From assembly GCF_013404595.1 (NCBI RefSeq), contig NZ_JABVAX010000007.1, positions 124,001 through 188,000 on the forward strand: 64,000 nt of DNA. The letters are read 5' to 3'. Positions 61,641-64,000 of the stretch are shown in pieces; position 1 is the first letter of the stretch; every line of letters begins with the position of its first letter. The position numbers and the translations under genes were made by a program. The DNA comes from Jannaschia marina. Lineage in GTDB: Bacteria; Pseudomonadota; Alphaproteobacteria; Rhodobacterales; Rhodobacteraceae. Below the pieces are notes generated by a model. That model did not search any database. It saw only the letters and a program-made list of their open reading frames with translations, and was not told where the DNA came from.

Positions 61641-61871
61641 TCACTCGGCGATCACTTCCCACCGCTTGGTCTTCGACTTCGGGGGGCATTCCTGAATGCG
61701 GACCGTGTCGCCGACCTTGAACTGGTTGTTCTCGTCGTGGGCGCGGTACTTCTTCGACTTCCGAACGGTCTTCTGCAGGAGCGGATGCTTGAAGCGGCGC
61801 TCGATCGAGACGGTCACGGTCTGGGCGTTCTGGTTCGACGTCACGACGCCCTGGAGGATACGCTTGGGCAT
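61641..61871 (-). CDS. rpsQ: Ribosomal protein uS17
   Basis: A 76-residue small-subunit protein: [59 protein letters not shown]. Start at 61871; an earlier in-frame ATG would overlap rpmC and is not needed. Confidence 0.97.
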   Translation of the reverse strand: MPKRILQGVVTSNQNAQTVTVSIERRFKHPLLQKTVRKSKKYRAHDENNQFKVGDTVRIQECPPKSKTKRWEVIAE

Positions 61872-61872
61872 C

Positions 61873-62079
61873 TTACGCCTCCGCTTCGGCGCCACGCGCC
61901 TTTTCGTTCAGAATGGTGTTCACGCGGGCGATCGAGCGCTTCACGGTGCGCATCCGCGCCGTGTTCTCGAGCTGGTTCGTCGCCGCCTGGAAGCGCAGGT
62001 TGAACGCTTCCTTCTTGAGGTTGGTCAACTCCGTACGGAGCTCATCGGGGGATTTCCCCCGGAGATCGCTGGCACCCAT
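61873..62079 (-). CDS. rpmC: Ribosomal protein uL29
   Basis: A 68-residue protein: [39 protein letters not shown] and [21 protein letters not shown] at 62079 with AAAGGAAAT upstream. First ribosomal gene of this block; rplP, which normally precedes it, is not in the window. Confidence 0.96.
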   Translation of the reverse strand: MGASDLRGKSPDELRTELTNLKKEAFNLRFQAATNQLENTARMRTVKRSIARVNTILNEKARGAEAEA

Positions 62080-62220
62080 GCCATTTCCTTTCAACATCAC
62101 CGGGCCGCTCCGCATGTGGCGGGTCACGTCTGATTCCGGTGGAGATCAGTGGTAGAGCGCGCCGCATAGACGGGTTTGGGACGGGGCGCAACCCTGCACT
62201 CGGCGAAATATCCGGCGCAC

Positions 62221-62248
62221 GATATAGCACCCGGTCGCGCCGACCCAA
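62221..62248 (-). promoter_or_regulatory. Candidate promoter for the rpmC-rpmD operon
   Basis: On the minus strand TTGGGT (62248-62243), 16-bp spacer, TATATC (62226-62221), about 140 bp upstream of rpmC in a gap with no gene. Moderate match only. Confidence 0.35.
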
Positions 62249-62290
62249 GCGGGTGAGCCGGCATCCATCCGGATGAGCCGCGGCCACCAA

Positions 62291-62680
62291 CTAGCCCAGA
62301 GGCTCAGTCCCCGCCTCAAGCCATTCCACGAAGACCGCCTCGGTCACCGCGCCGCGCGCCAGATCCTCCATCATCCGCACGCCCTCGACGGGGTCCGGTC
62401 GGAATGCCAGCCCGTTCAGCCGCAGAAACGTCACCGCCGCGACGAAGGCCGTGCGCTTGTTGCCGTCGACGAAGGCGTGGGCCTTGGCGATCTCGAAGGC
62501 ATAGGCCGCCGCCATTTCACAAACCGACGGCGTGCCATAGGCGGCCAGGTTCATCGCCCGCGCGCAACCCATCTCCAGAAGACCGCGATCCCGCATCCCC
62601 GGCGCGCCACCGTGACGCGAGATCTGCCGGTCATGGACGATCACGAGCGCCTCGATCGGCACCCAGACTGGATCGCTCAT
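62291..62680 (-). CDS. doc: Doc-family (Fic-fold) toxin
   Basis: A 129-residue Fic/Doc protein. Fic motif AKAHAFVDGNKRTAFVAAVT with the catalytic His and the Asn-Lys-Arg; the N-terminal EALVIVHDRQISRHGGAPGM is typical of Doc, which phosphorylates EF-Tu in the phage P1 system. It overlaps its antitoxin's stop by four bases (ATGA), giving antitoxin-first order. It probably acts as the toxin of a type II module. Confidence 0.9.
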   Translation of the reverse strand: MSDPVWVPIEALVIVHDRQISRHGGAPGMRDRGLLEMGCARAMNLAAYGTPSVCEMAAAYAFEIAKAHAFVDGNKRTAFVAAVTFLRLNGLAFRPDPVEGVRMMEDLARGAVTEAVFVEWLEAGTEPLG

Positions 62681-62901
62681 GCAAGGGCCTGAAGCAGATC
62701 GCGGTTCTCGTCCATGACGACCTCTGCCGCCGCCAGGGCATCGGCCACAGAGGGATCGTGCGCCAGCAGCCGCAGCGATCCATCATCCCCGCGCACCACA
62801 AACAGGCTGTCACCTTCCTTGGCATCCAGAATGGCAAGCATCTCGGATGTCAGGGTCATGACGGCGGAATTGCCCACCTTACGGATCTTGGTTTCGATCA
62901 T
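62677..62901 (-). CDS. AbrB/MazE-type antitoxin
   Basis: A 74-residue swapped-hairpin antitoxin: IETKIRKVGNSAVMTLTSEM is the SpoVT/AbrB DNA-binding motif, LAILDAKEGDSLFVV completes the fold, and the C-terminal helix (DALAAAEVVMDENRDLLQAL) is where Doc would bind. Start ATG at 62901. The more distant ATG (62952) lies upstream of the operator palindrome and is not used. Confidence 0.85.
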   Translation of the reverse strand: MIETKIRKVGNSAVMTLTSEMLAILDAKEGDSLFVVRGDDGSLRLLAHDPSVADALAAAEVVMDENRDLLQALA

Positions 62902-62911
62902 TTTCGGCCTC

Positions 62912-62933
62912 GTGTATCCATCCGTGTATACAC
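62912..62933. promoter_or_regulatory. Operator palindrome of the toxin-antitoxin operon
   Basis: GTGTAT (62912-62917) as a half site and the perfect 10-bp palindrome GTGTATACAC (62924-62933), 11-32 bp upstream of the antitoxin ATG. The position fits autorepression by the AbrB-type antitoxin. Confidence 0.6.
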
Positions 62934-62959
62934 AGTTTGCGACCCGGATCAATGAGCCC

Positions 62960-63580
62960 CTACTCCCACTTGTAGTTGAAGCTCACCGAGATCCGGTTCT
63001 CCTCGGCCATGTTCATCGGCACCTCATGGCGCAGCCAGCTCTCCCAGAGCAGCACGTCGCCCACCTTCGGCTCCACGTAGGCGAAGGTCCGCAGCTTCCG
63101 CTTCGCGTCCTTCGCCCGCGGCGGGGCGGCCATCATCATCGGCAGGCGCGGATCCTCGAACTTGATCGCGCTCGTGCCCTCGGGCATCGCCACATAGACC
63201 GTCCCCGAGATCACCGAATGCGGATGCAGATGCCCCGAATGGGTGCCGCCTTCGGGCAGGATATTGATCCAGATGTCCTCCAGCTGGAGGGTCTTGTCCC
63301 CAAGGTCGAATTCCAGATCCTCGGCAAAGGCCGCGACATGGGCGTCGAGCGCACGCACGAGATCGGCGAAGACCGGGAAGCGCCACGGCAGATCGGTCAA
63401 CGACGCGTAGGAGGTGTAGCCGGGATACCCGTTTTCCTCGCACCAGTCATGCCCGGCGTCGTCGTCGCCCGCGACAGAGAGGCAGGTCGCCTCCAGCTCG
63501 GCAATGTCGACGAGGGGTTTTCGCTCGGGAAGCGCGGCGCGGTAGAGGCGCGTGACGAAGAGAGAGGAGAGATCGGCCAT
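62960..63580 (-). CDS. TIGR02466-type putative 2OG-Fe(II) oxygenase
   Basis: A 206-residue protein: VTRLYRAALPERKPLVDIAE, PEGGTHSGHLHPHSVISGTV, YVEPKVGDVLLWESWLRHEV and MAEENRISVSFNYKWE give the TIGR02466 cupin-like fold, with HxH and a distal His for iron. Start ATG at 63580 (MADLSSLFVTR); the longer frame is not needed. Its substrate is unknown. Divergent from the DUF465 gene. Confidence 0.85.
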   Translation of the reverse strand: MADLSSLFVTRLYRAALPERKPLVDIAELEATCLSVAGDDDAGHDWCEENGYPGYTSYASLTDLPWRFPVFADLVRALDAHVAAFAEDLEFDLGDKTLQLEDIWINILPEGGTHSGHLHPHSVISGTVYVAMPEGTSAIKFEDPRLPMMMAAPPRAKDAKRKLRTFAYVEPKVGDVLLWESWLRHEVPMNMAEENRISVSFNYKWE

Positions 63581-63698
63581 GCCTGCGTGATCGCCCGGCG
63601 AACCGCCGCTGGCAAGGGTACGTTTGATCGGCATCAAGGCCCGCGCCGACAGCCTGTCGCTAGGACCGGGACGAGGCAATCAGCAGACGAGAGGCCCC

Positions 63699-63938
63699 AT
63701 GTCCCACACGCCCCATACCCTTGCCGAGGATTTCCCAGACAAGGTGGAGCAAATCCAGACCCTGCGACGGAGCGACGGCCACTTCGATCGCCTGTGCGAG
63801 AACTATCACACGATCAATCGGGCCGTGCATCGCGCGGAAACCGACATCGAACCGACCTCCGATCAGCATCTGGTCGAGATGCGCAAGACCCGCATGACGC
63901 TGAAGGACGAGATCGCGGCCCGTCTGGCCGATACCTGA
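63699..63938 (+). CDS. DUF465 (YdcH-like) small protein
   Basis: A 79-residue helical protein of the DUF465/YdcH family: LAEDFPDKVEQIQTLRRSDG, HFDRLCENYHTINRAVHRAE, LVEMRKTRMTLKDEIAARLA. Start ATG at 63699. Function unknown; family members are abundant small proteins of two helices. Confidence 0.88.
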   Translation: MSHTPHTLAEDFPDKVEQIQTLRRSDGHFDRLCENYHTINRAVHRAETDIEPTSDQHLVEMRKTRMTLKDEIAARLADT

Positions 63939-64000
63939 GCCGTCCGACGTCAACGGCCAACGGCCAACGGCTGGAGATCACAACGAAAAGCCCCCCGGTG

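Noticed and set aside
62145..62160. ATCAGTGGTAGAGCGC resembles a tRNA D-arm
   Set aside because: No GGTTCGAATCC-like T-arm and no acceptor stem follow within 80 bases; at best a fragment.
63950..63976. Short tandem AACGGCC copies near the window end
   Set aside because: Only three 7-bp units with an imperfect last one; too short to call a repeat array or CRISPR.

Overview
The window is a GC-rich (mostly about 65-70%) segment of a chromosome from an alphaproteobacterium, almost certainly a Rhodobacterales (Roseobacter-type) member. This rests on gene content and order: an Aap-type amino-acid ABC operon, the PHB set phaZ/phaC/phaP/phaR, FolE2 instead of FolE, a SAM-II riboswitch ahead of metZ, the rarA-crcB-rluC-HAD-ATP12 string, a short-LID adenylate kinase, and luxR/luxI beside rplQ. 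I found no rRNA, tRNA, CRISPR array or insertion sequence.

Layout. 1-9442 (+): a truncated gene, glyS with an unusual low-GC in-frame insert, a PPDK-like enzyme, a SleB-type hydrolase, then the folB-folP-glmM operon. 9439-13626 (-): chrA, folE2, and metZ with a GNAT gene, metZ being led by a SAM-II riboswitch. 13886-14587: a YfcG-like glutathione transferase. 14676-21331 (+): a tightly coupled envelope operon (31-aa membrane peptide, XpaC, TelA, DUF2927 lipoprotein, unknown protein, SPFH-GYF protein, cytochrome b561-like protein, double zinc-ribbon membrane protein). 21417-22749: a PfkB kinase and dtd. 22780-26625 (-): a second, thematically matching operon (two DUF4178/zinc-ribbon proteins, a 62-aa membrane peptide, DUF350, a membrane spermidine-synthase-like protein). 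The two blocks face each other across the kinase and dtd and look like halves of one PspA-partner / YdjGHI-like envelope-stress system that lacks PspA itself here.

26686-37603: an OtnK-type sugar-acid kinase, a class-III aminotransferase, a secreted PPC-repeat protein, then a PHB storage region (phaR, phaP, an animal-type haem peroxidase, phaC and divergent phaZ) with candidate PhaR operators at phaR, phaP and the phaC/phaZ divide, followed by a GFA-like protein. 37780-38871: an orphan PAS histidine kinase. 39031-43589 (-): aapJQMP. 43819-47934 (-): rarA-crcB-rluC-HAD-ATP12. 47981-49261 (-): luxR-luxI quorum sensing.

49564-62079 (-): the spc/alpha ribosomal super-operon from rpmC to rplQ, with secY, adk and rpoA. 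It is interrupted between rpmD and rplO by about 3 kb holding a DsbA/HCCA-isomerase-like gene and three tandem, translationally coupled secreted VWA-domain genes on the opposite strand. A terminator for the upstream ribosomal block lies inside the last VWA coding sequence. A REP-like double palindrome sits between rpsE and rplR. Upstream of rpmC, where rplP/rpsC would be expected, are an AbrB-Doc toxin-antitoxin pair, a TIGR02466-type 2OG-Fe(II) oxygenase and a DUF465 gene.
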